64,000 nt of DNA. Origin: Rostratula benghalensis. Its lineage: Eukaryota > Chordata > Aves > Charadriiformes > Rostratulidae. The notes beneath the pieces were generated by a model that did no database searches, was not told where the DNA came from, and saw only the letters and a program-made list of their open reading frames with translations. The stretch lies in NCBI GenBank assembly GCA_013399305.1, contig VXAI01000038.1, forward strand, positions 5,394,151-5,458,150, read 5' to 3'. This document shows, one piece after another, positions 51,263 to 63,935 of the stretch (position 1 is its first letter; each line of letters opens with the position of its first letter). A program made the position numbers and the translations under genes.

Positions 51263-54200
51263 CTTCTATCTGTGTGCTAGATGAGGTTGACTTAGACTTG
51301 TTTAAATGGACACCAACTGGGCGTGTAACTAAGTCTTACTGTTGGACCTAATCTTGGTTGTTTTCCTGAAGAAATACCCCGGTTTGACCACTACCCTGCA
51401 TTTCTTAGAATCTATCTCTATGTCAGAAAAGAAAACTAGATTTCTCAAATAAATGAATATAGCTGCTGAAATGAATGTTTCTGAACAAATTGCTTGGCCA
51501 CAAAATGTGTAAAGACAATAAGCCCTGAGCTGGTGGCTCAGCTGTTCCTATGCAGCAAGGAGTTTACATCGGTGCAGAACACTTGTATAGGTCTAACTGT
51601 CCACACTGGAGATGCTGAGATCCTGCCAGCCCCACAGCTGCTGCTGCTGACAAGGGTCTCATTCAGACTCCATCTTGCTTAGACCTGACTTCTCTGGGTG
51701 GCTGTCTCTATTCACAACGTGCTCTATTCACAAAACGCGATGGTGGTTCTGCAGGGCTTCTGCTTCACTGCACACAACACAGAAATTGTTGGTGGATGTT
51801 AAGCCAGCCAAGAAAGATGAACTGGACCATGGGTCAGGAATGGAAAGTTTGGGCTTTCTGACTGTCATGTATTGATATGGAGCCTAAAATTCATTAAAAT
51901 ATAGCCATGGAATTGTGGAACAAAATAACATTTCTCACATAGGAAAGACGGGGCCTGAATTTCAAAAAGGTGGGTACTGTATGAGTAATTTTTTATTTAA
52001 TTTTGGGGAAAAAAGGCCTTTACCCGACAGAATGTGAATGATGTTTTCTTGCTGCTTAGTAGCTTCAGAACCACCAGTGTCTGAAGAGAATCAGAAAGTC
52101 AGATTCAAGCATCCATGCCTGCCTGACACCTGGATCAAAATTCAGTGCTTGTACAAGCTACAGAGAGATTCTCCTGTGCCAGCTGCTGGTACGAGTGCCT
52201 AATGAAATATAACCCTGCCACAAATCCTTCTAGAGCTGAGCCCTTAACAGCATTTTAGTAAGGAAAAATATCAGCCCTTCTAGTTCAGTTGCTGGTTAGG
52301 CAGATTTGGAATTACCTGGAATAATGTTGAACGTGATACTCTGATTGCTGCTTAAGACAATCTTGGACTAAAATGTTAGAGCTTCTGTGAAAAATACAAG
52401 AGAGGAAGGTATTGCCTAGAGATGGGATATCCTCCCAATTTCTCCCTTTGAGAAATCCTTATGAAACAGAGGCCATAGCAGGGCTTGTTTCTTTCATGGA
52501 TTTGTTCAGCCCTTGGAAAACGTACCAGTTTGATTTATAGGCTGTACTTCCAAACTGGGTGTGTGCAACCGGCTCAGCCTGGCTGGATTTAGTCATGGCA
52601 AGAAGCAAGAGAAGATCGAAGGGAGCAGATTTACACACTGGCTGAGATCCTCTGCTTCCCTTGTCTACTTCATGGCAAGACAGCCATGCCAATAATGTGA
52701 AGGAAATTAGACTTTAACAAAATATCCTATTAAACAATTCTGGTATTTTAAAGCTCTTTTGGATCATTATATCTACTAATCAAAGTCTGCTGGGTGCTGG
52801 GAGGATGCATAATGCCAATGTCTGAGCCTCGTGAGACCTGCAAAGAAAGCAACGTTGAGACTGAAGACAGTGGTTCAGGCCACGCTGGGCGTTGGAGAAT
52901 CATCTATGGTGGGGAATTTTATGGCATAAAATCTGACTTCTGAGGGCTAAGAAGCTGAGAGCTTATTTCACTATCTGTATTTAAAATACATCTCCACAAA
53001 AATGAAGAAGCCTTTTTCAATGAAAAGGGTACCTTTCTCATAACACACAAGAGAAAATATGGAATTTTTGTTTACCTCAAGAGGATGATACCATTCCTCA
53101 GTTCTAAATACGCTTTTGCATGTGTGTGTTTGTGGTTTGTTGTGGTTTTTTTTCTCAGACCACACTGATGTTGTCAAAACTGTCTGACTCTCAAAGACTA
53201 CAGAGAAAATATTGCAGAACTGAGAATCTGATTTGGGAATGCTCTGTCAGTGGTGTTCTGACAGTGTTTAAACAAGGGGATCCACAAAACAGCTCTCTTC
53301 TAGCAGCAATGAAACCTCTAGGGAAACTTGTGGGTATGTGTTTGCCAAGATGAGAAATAAAGGCTGAGATTCATGGTAAAAAGATTGTAGAGTTTGTAAT
53401 ACGCTTGTGGTGGGTTTGTGATACACTGCTCTTGTTCCTTGGGTGAATAAGAAGAACATAGTGGTTTGGAAAGCAAATAAAGGCAGATTTTTCTTTTTTT
53501 CTTTTTTTTTTTTTTTTTTTTTTTTTTGTAACCAAAGGGATAAATTGTGAATTCATAGCAAAGATGTAGGGAGACACCCTCCCCCCCCGGCTATGAGGCA
53601 CTTGAGCAATTTCAGAACAAGCCCTCACCGATGAAAAATAACAAAATCAAAGATTATGGGAAGACTTTGTATTCATGGGACATGGTTTAATGTCAGGGCG
53701 ACCACAGCTGAGATGTATCCCAAAGGTCTGAGGCTGAAATGTTTTTTATCCAGGACCTGAGCTGCCTGGGGGCACATCTGATCTGCTGTTGAGCAGTCTT
53801 CCAGCCAACCCACCCTCCTGCTCACAGCCTCCCTGGGGACAGCCACACACAGTCACCAGCACCCAACCAGTTTATGTCTGAGCTCAAAAACCCCATCCTG
53901 CTTCCAACCCCCAAGGCTCTGTTTTGGGGAGAGAATACAGTACTTGTTCTGTCCTTGTATCATCCCAGTTAATGGGGAGAGTCTCTGGAAGAAGGAGGAG
54001 ATGCTGGTTTTGCCTAACCTTTTGGTTTGTTCCCTATAAAGCACAACGTAGAGAAACCAGGTTAAAAATATCTTTTGCTCACATATTTGTTGTTAAGCCA
54101 ATTAATGGGATGAGGATCAGAGAGAACTTTTCAGTGAGATTGAGTAAAGGACTTTGGGAGTCTCTTTTGCCTTTTTCTGGCAGCAAGAGATGTGGTCCTT

Positions 54201-56044
54201 TTTTCAGATGTTCCATCTCAAAAATTCCCTGGAAGTGGAGGCACTTGTTATGGTCATTATCCTCCAATGTCCTTGGTCTTTCTGGCTGTGTTACTGTGAG
54301 ACACTGGGTTTGTAACCTTCAATTTTCAAGGTATTTAGAGAATTTCGTGCCTTGGGAAGAGGCTGTTCAGAAGATGCTTTGGAGTAAACATTTATGGTGT
54401 AGTTGTGAAGATGGGGAATTGATTTTGGTGATCTAGGTGACTCTTCCCATTTTATTTATTTTTCTTTAATAGGCCTTTCTTTTTAAAGAAAAGATGTCTC
54501 ATAAAGAGATGTCTGAAAGGGGATGCATTTCTGTGTGATTTTTTTCAGTCTTCCTCAGGGCAAATTGTATGGATACATGAAGTCTTTGACCGTTACTGGT
54601 ACACGTGGTCTTTCTTTTTAAATTTGAATCTACAAATTTAGGGCATTATATTCACACATGGAAAATGAAAGAGGAAGAAAATTGCCCCAGTGAGTTTCCC
54701 CATTTCATACCCCTATTAGTCTTGTAAGAGGTCTCTTGATGTCACAGGAATGAAGCTACCAGGGACATTTTCCACCCACCCGTGAGATAGGAAGTCTAGT
54801 GCATAAGAACTATGTGGCTCTCTTAAATACTCCATTCTTCAATTACTTTATGTTTTGTTGTTATTGAAGCAAGGGGTTTGAATGTCTGTGAAGACAACCA
54901 GCACAGAGTGAACGGTCACAGAAGAAGCTATGGCCTTTCACATGGCTGTGTGCCCCCAGACACTCTGCTTTCCCTGTGCCTGTGATGAGGGGGAGCTCAT
55001 GTCCATGGTTATTGCATCAGCTTCAGCCCTGCAGACTCTGTTTGCTGGGACACAGTAATGGGCTGAAGAGGATAGGAGGGCCCTAGGACTTAGAGCAGGA
55101 GCCACCTCTGTGAGGAATGTGGATGGCTGCAAGCAGTTTCCCATCCAGGTTCTGATGGAGCTGCACTGGCTCCTCCTGCGACCTTAGGGTAAATGTGCTG
55201 CCAGGTGAGCTGAACCAATCTCACACATTGCTGCAAAACAGAGCAGTCCTGCTTCTTCCCGTGTTTGCTGCTGGTTCCCAACCACGTGCTTTTGGTGCTG
55301 GGCATGGAGTTCACCAGCCTTTGCTGAAAGTAAGGAGCTGGCTGATGAGCAAGGAGGAGCAATATTTCCAGCAGCCAGGACTTGTAAGTACACTTTGAGA
55401 GAAGCAAAGTCTTTCTCATGTTTTGGCTCTGGGTCCTGGAAGCCCTTTGACTCTGGGCAAGTGCCCCAGGGTGGTAGAGCAGCCTTGGGGATGTGCTGGG
55501 GACTGTGCACAGCTGACCAGAGGTGTCTGATTCAGACAAAAACATGAAGTGGGTATAGGGAAGTAGACTGGAGAAAAGAAGTGACTGTACGTTTTTTTAG
55601 GAATCTTTTTGGAGTTCATTAATTCTGAGATGAATTGTGAGTGTTAGTCTTGCAAGTGAGATCACCCTTGATATGAGTCTTTAACGGGGATTTATCAATG
55701 AGAAAGTGGAGTTAATCTACTCAAACTTTCTATGAAGCTGCCCGTTAAAGGTAGTGGCTTTCAGTCACTGTAGGTTAAGGCTGGAAGTGTGTGTCTGATT
55801 CACAGCTAAAAGACTCATTGTCACCCTCCATGTTGGAAATTCTTTATACAATTCCTTTCCCATTTTTAAGTCATTTGCCTAAACAGAGAACAGGACCGAC
55901 CTTGTGACTAAAGCACGGGGCAGAAGCAAATCAGGTGCATTTGTGTTACTTTAGTCAGGTAACGTAATTTTTCAGTCTATTAATTTCCCAGTATCAAGCA
56001 CCGTGGTAATGCACGTGGTCAGTCCATCATGCGTTGTCTCTGCC
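51263..56044. other. Noncoding stretch, no gene recognised
   Basis: This contains the window's longest open frame, 170 codons at 53,924-54,436 (+), and a 151-codon one at 55,090-55,545 (-). Both are unrecognised and judged to be chance. A poly-T tract lies at 53,488-53,527 and a C8 run at 53,581. Confidence 0.55.
53488..53527. repeat. Poly-T tract
   Basis: T-rich run broken by two C residues, ending in 26 uninterrupted T (53,502-53,527). It could be the antisense of a retroposed poly-A tail, but the sequence beside it shows no retrocopy I can recognise. Confidence 0.9.
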
Positions 56045-56285
56045 ACTCTCCCCTCCCCTGCTCCAGCCTGGGGTCCCTCCAGCCTGGGGTCCCTCCAGCA
56101 GGATACGGTCCTCCATGAACTTCTCCAGTGTCAGTCACTGGTGGGCTCAGCTTTGGCCAGCAGCAAGTCCATCTTGGAGGTGGCTGGCGTTGGCTCTATC
56201 TGACATGGGGGAAGCTTCTAGCAGCTTCTCACAGAAGCCATCCCTGTTGCCCCCTGCTGCCAAACCCTTGCCACACTGACCCTGT
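56045..56285. mobile_element. Avian interspersed repeat fragment, probably LTR-element derived
   Basis: The wording tccatgaacttctccagtgt, ctcagctttggccagcagca, atcttggaggtggctggcgt, then tctatctgacatgggggaag and cagcttctcacagaagccat, then accctt(gccacac)tgacc matches a repeat I know from many bird genomes. There it is dispersed in high copy and often mis-annotated as small proteins. I believe it derives from an endogenous LTR retroelement, but I cannot confirm the class. The 89-codon open frame on the - strand (56,147-56,416) overlaps this repeat and is not a gene. Exact edges are uncertain. Confidence 0.65.
56061..56092. repeat. Two tandem 16-base units inside the avian repeat
   Basis: The unit ctccagcctggggtcc occurs twice head to tail, followed by a partial third ctccagca. 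Ctccag...gggtccctcc units are characteristic of the 5' part of this repeat as I recall it. Confidence 0.9.
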
Positions 56286-57734
56286 ACACTGACAGGCAGC
56301 ATGATGTCACTGAGGAGTAAGAGGAGTAAGAGAAAAGGCGGTGTGATCGGAGACCAGCATAACTCTTGGTATGGACTACTGGGTGCCCTTTGCAGGGCTC
56401 TCCACAGCAAATTCACTCATTCAGAACAGGTTCCTGATTTTGTTACAGCAGCTCAATTTGCATGAGTTCTCTTGTTCTGAAGCTGGCAAAGCTTTCAGCT
56501 TGAACAATTTTTCATTTCCCATAATCAGATCTTTTTGCAAAAACCATTGGCAAGATTTGGTTTTGATATCATCTTATGTCATTGCATGCTTGCATTGGTC
56601 ATACGGACTTTGTTGGCACACCAGAAGTGAGACTTGTAGTCACATTGGAAAATACGTTAATTGCCCAATTTGAATGTCACGAATACATTTGAAGTTTCTG
56701 ATTTCAGAAGTCTGATGCCAGCAGTGGTCTAAAAAATGTTAATGAGGTCTGAGTTTAGTGAAAATGTTCACAAAATTCAAATAAACTGCAGTTTCTGTTG
56801 GGCTTTTTTGAAAATCCCTGAGCTTTGAGAACCTAGGATTGAACACTGCAGATGTTTGATAAAAAAGGGTATGAAGCAAAGCTGAGAATTAAACACAAGG
56901 AAAGGTTAAAGGTGGATATAAAATGCAAACTGGAATATATAAACTCGAGTCAACATAGGTGATTCAAGTCAACCATTTCATTCAACTTCATTTTTATTAC
57001 CTTCAAAGCAGAAGAGGTTCTGCTGAAAGGCACTTGAGGGGAGTGAGCATGAAGGGAGTAAGGAGGGATAAGAGTCAATGTGGCTGGGAATTTCAGAAAT
57101 TCAGCACTAAGTGTGGAGAATGAAACTCTGCCTGTCTGTGATCCTACTTGCACTGATGATGGCCCTCCCTACCTCTCATCAAGTCTGTCTTTATCTCATT
57201 TGTGGGTGTCCCAAGGCTCTTGATGACCCATGCAGTGGCAACGTGATATGACACAATGGGAATTCTTTATTTCCAGTTCGGTTTTGTTTTTTGTAAGTAC
57301 TGAAAAGTACTGACAGAGTAGCCACAAAAAATTACTGAAATCGCAAGTCAATTACTAAGATCTGTGTAAAAGTCCAAAGGAACAACTTCCATTGGAAGGG
57401 TGGTGGTGTGGGTGTGGGAGGGGATGAAAGTGAAGACCCCTACAAGCTGATGTAAGTGCTGCATAAGAAACTTGTATCAGAGCATCTGTGCTCTTCTGGC
57501 AAATCAGAAATTCTATTGAAAAAATAATCTTTGTAGTTTATTCCGATGTTTTATTTTGCCAAAAGCTAAGTACTGATTTGTATTTCTGAGATGTGTCCAT
57601 TTAGCTTTTCATCTTATTTGGCAGCAGCTGGAGTATGAAATGAAAATCCTACTTGTTTGTATTTAATCTCCACTGAGCAATCAGAAATTCTTTAATTCCC
57701 ACTGCTATTTAACAAGTAATATCTGTAAATACCA
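56286..57734. other. Noncoding stretch, no gene recognised
   Basis: A G-rich run at 57,398-57,423 (ggg, ggtggtgt, ggg, tgt, ggg, a, gggg) is close to a G-quadruplex pattern, with one overlong loop. Two gaggagtaa copies lie near 56,313. No gene recognised. Confidence 0.55.
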
Positions 57735-57785
57735 GCAGTGAAATCCTGACCCAGTGAAATGAACACAAGTTTTTTCATTCTGAGT
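57735..57785. mobile_element. Scrap of an old sauropsid repeat
   Basis: The run gtgaaatcctgacccagtga matches the opening words (gtgaaatcctggcccc-a-ttgaa) of a palindromic repeat that I recall as widespread in turtles, crocodilians and birds. Only about 40-50 bases are left, so the assignment is tentative. Confidence 0.4.
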
Positions 57786-58033
57786 TAAATATTCTGTTAT
57801 TTAAATGGGGCAGTGATACAACTTCAGTTCTTAAGCACCGAGAAATCATGACCCAAAACCTGACTCCAAAAAAAGTCAGTGTAAAGTCACCAGTCATAGT
57901 TACAGGACTAGGTATTGGCATGAAAAATATGTGACACTATAATGGCTTGTGGTAGGATTTTATGTCAAAGAAAAGCATTAGAAATCGATATTTGAAAGGT
58001 TCTCAGAAAAAGAAGAAAATCAGCTTCTTTATT

Positions 58034-58097
58034 TTTAATGATTTAATGATTTTTAATGATGACACTGATTTTTCAATTTAATTTTTCAATTAAAACT
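58034..58097. repeat. AT-rich low-complexity tandem block
   Basis: Repeats of TTTAATGATT, then two copies of ATTTTTCAATT-type units. Imperfect, of local slippage origin. Confidence 0.8.
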
Positions 58098-59040
58098 CTA
58101 AAGAGCAGCTGGCCAGGAGGACAAGGTATGCACAAAATACTGGCACTGCTAAAGAGAATTAGCACATGTTCTGTGCTTTAAGGCTGCTGTCTCTACAGTG
58201 TCATTTCTACATTGTCAGGAGAAGCTTGGGTTTCAATGTTGTTTAAAAACAATACACAATGGCTTTTTCTTATGCAATGTTTATTTTTCTCCTAGATTTT
58301 GAGTTTAGCCTCCAGACCTGGCAAACAGATACAAATCAGAGTCACACAGCTCTATTCCACTGGCAGGAGCTGATGCCAACACGGTAGCACTGCTGAGTTT
58401 CAGCACGTGAGTTTGCATCAGAACTTTCAGGTGCTTTCCCTGAGGTACAGAGAAATGAAGTTTGCAGAGCTGTGCTTACAGAGACAGGTAAAACCCTTCT
58501 GTACCAACTTGTGGGCAGGCACACGTCCCTGCCAGGTGACTTCTGAAGATACTAATCACTGAAATGACAGGATTTCTGGTTTTGTATTTCACTGGATCAA
58601 ATCACCCTCCTGTCCCCAGAAAATGTGTTTTCTTCCCTTTACTCACAGGATCTAAAGGTCTTGAAACATCTGTCTTTCTCTGTCCTCCAGGTGGATGGAT
58701 CTCCTACATGGAGATACCCTTCACTCTGTCAGCTGGCCCACTGTGACAGCAGTATCCATGTTTTCATGTTCTTGGGATATGATCTTCTACAGACCTCTTA
58801 CTTTTGTCTCAGGGGGTGATTTGGAAGTAGAAACACCTCTGAGTCGAGTTAGAAAACCTGGCAATTTTCCCATACCATTTCCCATTTAACAGAATCTCTG
58901 TGAGAGAGGCAAAGCAGGAATGTCAGAGGAGGGACAGTTCAGGATGAGAAATTCCAAGTTTCTTTGAGCTCTTCCTTAGTTTGGAGTTTGTGTTGCATGA
59001 ATTTTATCAGAAATGTTAGAGGAGAGGGGAAAATCTGTGT

Positions 59041-59123
59041 GTGCACACGTGTGTGTGTACGTGTGAGCCCCCTGCTTTGCTGATCAGTGTGAAGACGGTG
59101 CTGCTCCTGCTCCTGCTCCTCAT
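59041..59123. repeat. TG-rich run and (CTGCTC)n-type run
   Basis: Alternating GT/CA with interruptions at 59,041-59,066, then three ctgctc units at about 59,100-59,120. Confidence 0.75.
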
Positions 59124-62100
59124 CTGACTGCTACGACAGCTCACTTTCTGGTGACAATAAGGAGCTGGTTTCAGCCTTCTGGGTTTTGAGGTCAAGTTAA
59201 GTCTCACAGACAGTTCTGGGGGAAGTACTACAGTGAATACAGATTTATGTCTTCTTTGAAAGGCTTACTATTTTATTACATAATAAAGAGACCTCCACTT
59301 CTGACTCATCATATTGTTTTATTTCCCCTAATATGTAAATGAAACCGCAGAGTTGTTTTGACTGGAGCTGGTTGTTACATCCCTAGATAACCAGTCAGCA
59401 ACTGGAAGCTGTGCTAAAGCTGAGGAGGCTATGCAAATGAGGGACTGTGTACTCCACCTCTGGCTGCTCTCAGAAGGAAACAGCAAAGTTTTTAACATAA
59501 CAAAACTGTCTTAGTATTTCAAAACTGAAAATGAGAACTGTTGAGGGGGGACAAATTGTGACTGCAGAGGAAAAAAAGTCACTATTTTGAAATAACATCC
59601 AGTACGTTGCAATGACTTCATATACCACATGGTATTTGTGTGGTATTTATGTCTCAATAATTAAACCTATGAATGGCTGGGTTTGATCTGAAGATCTGAA
59701 GGTTTTTTATCTTATGGGGAGCGAGCAGGTGTGTGTGAGCAGCACAGACCCATACTGTGCTCTTGGAGGAATGTGCAGTGAATACTCACAGTGGTCTCAC
59801 AGAACAGAGACACAACCTATGGAATGGTATTTCAAAATAGGGGCTTTTTTCTAGTGCTGGGAAGGAGGCAGCTGTGGCCCCCCCACATTAGCTGGAAGGT
59901 ACGAAGGGTGCCACCAGAGCAGTGGGGTTGTCCTACACCATGCAGATGGGACACCCATATCCAACCAGCATTTCTATCTGTTCCTGCACTGAGTACCTCC
60001 TTAGATTTGTCCTCTCTGTTGGTTTTTTGAGTTGGTTGGTTGGTTTTTTTCCCTTTGACACGTTTCAGCTTTGTTGGGGTTGATACAACTCTGTAAGGAA
60101 AATATTTCCTTTACTTTTTGAGGCAGAGCAATTATTCTCAGTCAAGACAGCCAACTTCTTGCAAGATGAGAGTTTCCAGGGGAGATAAAATGAATCTGAG
60201 GATCTGGCATTTCACTCTCCCATTATGTGGCTGTTTTCCTATAGGCCCTTTTTTTACTGAAGAGCATGGAATACTCTGCACTGTGAAAATGGCCAGTAAA
60301 TGAGAAAAGACGTATCAAAAAAGGAAAGCCTTTGGGCTTCTTCTTGGCATTCATTAAAAATATGTCAGCCAAACGCATTGTTAGCCTCTGCAGAAAGATG
60401 AGGAAAAAATCTAAAATCTGTGCTTGCTCTGACTAGACCAATGGGCCTGATGAGACAGAAGCAGTGGCTGCTCCCAAACTGTTGTCTTGGTGTTTTCTGA
60501 CAAGAAATCTCAAAGCCTTCTTTGATCTGCAGCCGTACAGTTGGGAAGAGAAACCTTTGCCTTGATGTGACTGCAACTGCGCTGGGGACTCTTGGATGTT
60601 CTGCACTGAGAGACTGGAAACGAGGAGGACCGACTCCTGCTGGTGCGGTGTGAGGCGGTACCCAGGAGTGTGGTGCTGAGAAGGGGGTCTCACCCAAACA
60701 AACCCAGACCCCACACAGGTCCCTTGTCGTGGCCAGGGGTGATGGGGCCATCACTCACCCACGCTTCAGTCCCACCCTCCAGCCTTTGGGCAGCAACATG
60801 CATTTGTTACTGCCATCTTTTCCACTTCCAAGCCATAGGTACCTCTCAGCTGTTTGTTACTAAGAAAATGTTGGAGTTACCTGGGAAATGTGCTGCTCCT
60901 GGCCTGCCTCTTTCCCTCTGTGGTTTCACCACAATATTTCCATCTTTACCAGGTGTGTGTCTCTGTATGGCCATCTCAGCTCCCACAAAACTGACCAGAC
61001 CTAAACAGATTTGAACAAGTTCTGGCACCTTTTTCCTTTCTGCACAGCACAAACATTTATAAAGAACAGCTTTCTCACAGATACTGCTAGTACATCCACC
61101 CGGCTGATACTGATGGTTGCCAGAAACTTGCAAAACACAACAGCTTGAGCATCACTAGGAAGTTTAAATTATTTAATGGGATATTACATGTTCTTCTGCC
61201 CTGTCCATGTCCTCCGGCTGGTGAGCAATACCCGTGAAATCCTACAGGGATTTCAGGTTGGATTCTCAGCCTGTGGGGTCATGCTGGCACAGCTCTGCAG
61301 CGCCACTGTGCCTGCTCAACTCATGTAAGATTCTGGTCTTTTGTTTCTGTTTCTGCAAGTGGCAGTTTCTGCCAGCTGAGCTGACACGAGAGGAAGAGTT
61401 TTTGATTCAAACAAAATAAAAAAGCAGCTACATCAGAGAGCAGCAGTAGTACCAGCTGGGATGGCTTTCGTCATGGCTGAAGTCAACAGGAACTTGAACT
61501 TTCATGCCAGGGCTGGGTAGGAGGTGGTCCCTGCTCTGAAGCTTGTAGCAAAGGTCATGGGCTCCTAAATGTTACTGGTAAGCACCTTGCGCCATCCTGG
61601 GGTTCCTGTTGTATCTCAGATGCAGGAACCCTCCCATGTGGTCGTGGGGCAGGTCTAAGCCTCCAAACAACAGACAGTGACAGGGAAGGGGAGCTGCCAG
61701 ATGTTCTAACTTCACACTGAGTGATGGACACCCTGACTTTTCCTATAAAGAGGATCTCTTATGACAGTTTTCGAAGTTGAGGCAAAGGGGATTTTTCTTT
61801 GCTTTAACTTTGACCTTCAAACTGAAAAAAATACTTCTTTTAAGAGGAGTGGCTTTAAATTTTCTTTCTCAAACACATATATTCTGAAGTTGTTTGTGGG
61901 AAATATTAAAGTTATTTGCATTCTGCTGGATTTCAGCACTAGTGATGCTTTTTTATATAAAATGAGAAATGGAGGTAAAGAGCCTCGAGGACAAACCCTC
62001 GTGGCTACGTATTTGAACAACGAACAGTGATAACAGACATAACCATATACAACTACACACAATGGTATCTGCTAGTCCACACCATATGGTTTTATATGTG

Positions 62101-62148
62101 CTGCTGATGGAAATGTACCTATGTCTTTTCTACCACATTTCTGCCTTG

Positions 62149-62180
62149 CTGGCTAGGAATTCTGCTGGTTAGGAATTCTG
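62149..62180. repeat. Tandem duplication, period 16
   Basis: The unit ctggctaggaattctg is followed directly by ctggttaggaattctg, one substitution apart. Confidence 0.9.
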
Positions 62181-63020
62181 CTTCAAGCCGTAACAAAAAC
62201 TTGAGTGCTACTAAACATGTCAGACAGGATCCTTCTCAAAAAAGATGTCTCTGGCTCACCTGTGAACGCAGTCACAACGTACAGCAGTAGTTCAGTGTGA
62301 GATGATGTAACCATCACTGTCTTGACAAAACTCAGGTGATTCAGTAGAATCTGCATTTCTTTCCCCATCTTTCTTTTTCCATAATTTGTTATATGTAAAT
62401 AGAGCTGCAGCACAGGTGAATGGAGTTCTGTCTCACCAGCTGAGACATTTGTGCCTAAGATAGTATCTTGTTTCTGGGGTTCTCTTCTCCTCACTTCTAT
62501 TTCTTCCTGTTCACGAACAATTAACTGTAAGGAAAGGGAAATGCAAATGTAGTCCCTTGTAATGAAATGGTAATTACAGTATTGTCACAATGGAAATTCA
62601 TGACTGCCAGGGATTTTAGCTCTGATGACTCTGTCCTCAAACCCTTGGCTCTGCCCAGTCACCTCCCGTCTGGCAGCTGTGAATAAACTTTGCCCTCAGT
62701 TATTTATAACTCTACTGCAGATTGGAAGGTTCCTGTTTTCTTAAAACGACACACTTGGGTGCAGAGTTGACTTCTGTGGAAAGTTGTGCGGTGGCTGCAG
62801 GAACATGGCTCTCTTCCTACCACATCCTGTGCCCGTGGTGTTGCTGCCAGCTGGGCTGGTGGAGCGGTGCCAGGCTCGTGACACTGACCACAGCCTGCAG
62901 CGTGACTGACCCCTGCAGCCAGCGTGAGCCTCCCTTGAGTGTCCTTCCATGAGGATGCTCACAGTAATTCAGTTGTACGGTCATAGTATGGTCATTAAAT
63001 TCAGCTGGTTTGGGGGGAGG

Positions 63021-63034
63021 AAAAAAAAAAAAAA
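63021..63034. repeat. A14 homopolymer
   Basis: Fourteen consecutive A preceded by a G-rich stretch. Simple repeat. Confidence 0.9.
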
Positions 63035-63899
63035 GAGCAGAAGGTAATGATTCAGATGAGAAGGATACTATTTTGATAATATATTGTTCTACTGCAAAAT
63101 TTCTATTCCATCCCATCTGTATACATCATTAAGCTCCCTACACTGAACTGTGTTCTGTGGTAAAAGTGTTTTTCTGCTGAACTCTCTAGATAGGATTGAC
63201 ATCCTGTTTGCTTTGGGCAGACAGCAGTTCCTTTGACAAAGATTTGCTATTATTGTTAGAGTAAAGCTCTCTGATTTGATTCTTACTCTCAGGTGTTAGT
63301 TATAGGTGGAGGAATTGAAACAGAACAACTAAAACTGATATTATTATTCCATATACAAACAAGCGTTGCATAGGAATATTAATGTTTAACTTCTGAGGCA
63401 GTCGGGTGTGTGCTTATGGAAGAGATTCCACAATGTGAAAAGTCATAAATGCAAACAAACTCTTTGCTTAGTTGACAGAAGTCAGGGAAATAACTTTGGA
63501 TATCGGGTGGACTGTTTTCATATGGTGTTCCTTGCAGTAGCTTTTACTACAGAAAGGAAGTAATGTCATTTGTGGCTGGAACCCACATTTGATTGACTTT
63601 CTAGTGCCTGGGAATGGTTTGGTGGAGGTAGGAAGAAACCCCATGGTGCATTCATTACGTCAATACTTATTGAGTAATTTAATTTGGCTTTGCACAGAGG
63701 AATTGAATTTTTGAATACTCTGAGGAGTGTTGTAGGTGTTGTAGGGGGTTTTGCCTATAGAAAGAGTATTGAAAGTCGACTCACAACTCTGAAGAACCCT
63801 GTGTATAAAATCACCAAAAAAGAAGATACTGAGTTATATTTTTAGCAAAAACCAATCCTATGTACAAATCCATGCACATTTGAAAGGAGAAGCATTTCC

Positions 63900-63935
63900 T
63901 TTTTTTTTTTTTTTTTTTCCCCTCTGTCTCCTCAG
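63900..63935 (+). promoter_or_regulatory. Strong 3' splice-site-like tract
   Basis: Nineteen T residues are followed by cccctctgtctcctcag. This is an unbroken pyrimidine tract ending in CAG, the best splice acceptor pattern I noticed in the window. A T-tract expansion alone could also produce this by chance. Confidence 0.45.

Larger units (their letters stand above)
57786..63899. other. Noncoding stretch, no gene recognised
   Basis: Open frames at 60,365-60,754 (-) and 60,643-61,014 (+) overlap each other and are unrecognised. The stretch has several simple repeats: TTTAATGAT/TTTTTCAAT at about 58,034, TG-rich at 59,041, CTGCTC at 59,101, GGTT at 60,030, a 16-base tandem pair at 62,149 and A14 at 63,021. 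The stretch 62,500-62,720 has a mildly enhancer-like AT texture. Confidence 0.55.

Noticed and set aside
53488..53527. Poly-T as the tail of an antisense processed pseudogene
   Set aside because: No retrocopy-like coding sequence and no target-site duplication found beside it.
53924..54436. Longest open frame in the window, 170 codons, + strand
   Set aside because: A rough estimate gives about two open frames this long by chance in 64 kb over six frames. It has no recognised domain, a Trp/Cys/Phe-rich odd composition and an internal open frame on the other strand.
55090..55545. 151-codon open frame, - strand
   Set aside because: Three frames are open over the same DNA, with Ser/Gln/Pro-rich composition and no domain. 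Chance in stop-poor sequence.
56147..56416. 89-codon - strand open frame with a Leu-rich run
   Set aside because: It is antisense to a dispersed avian repeat, and the Leu run comes from a ctc/tta-rich simple stretch.
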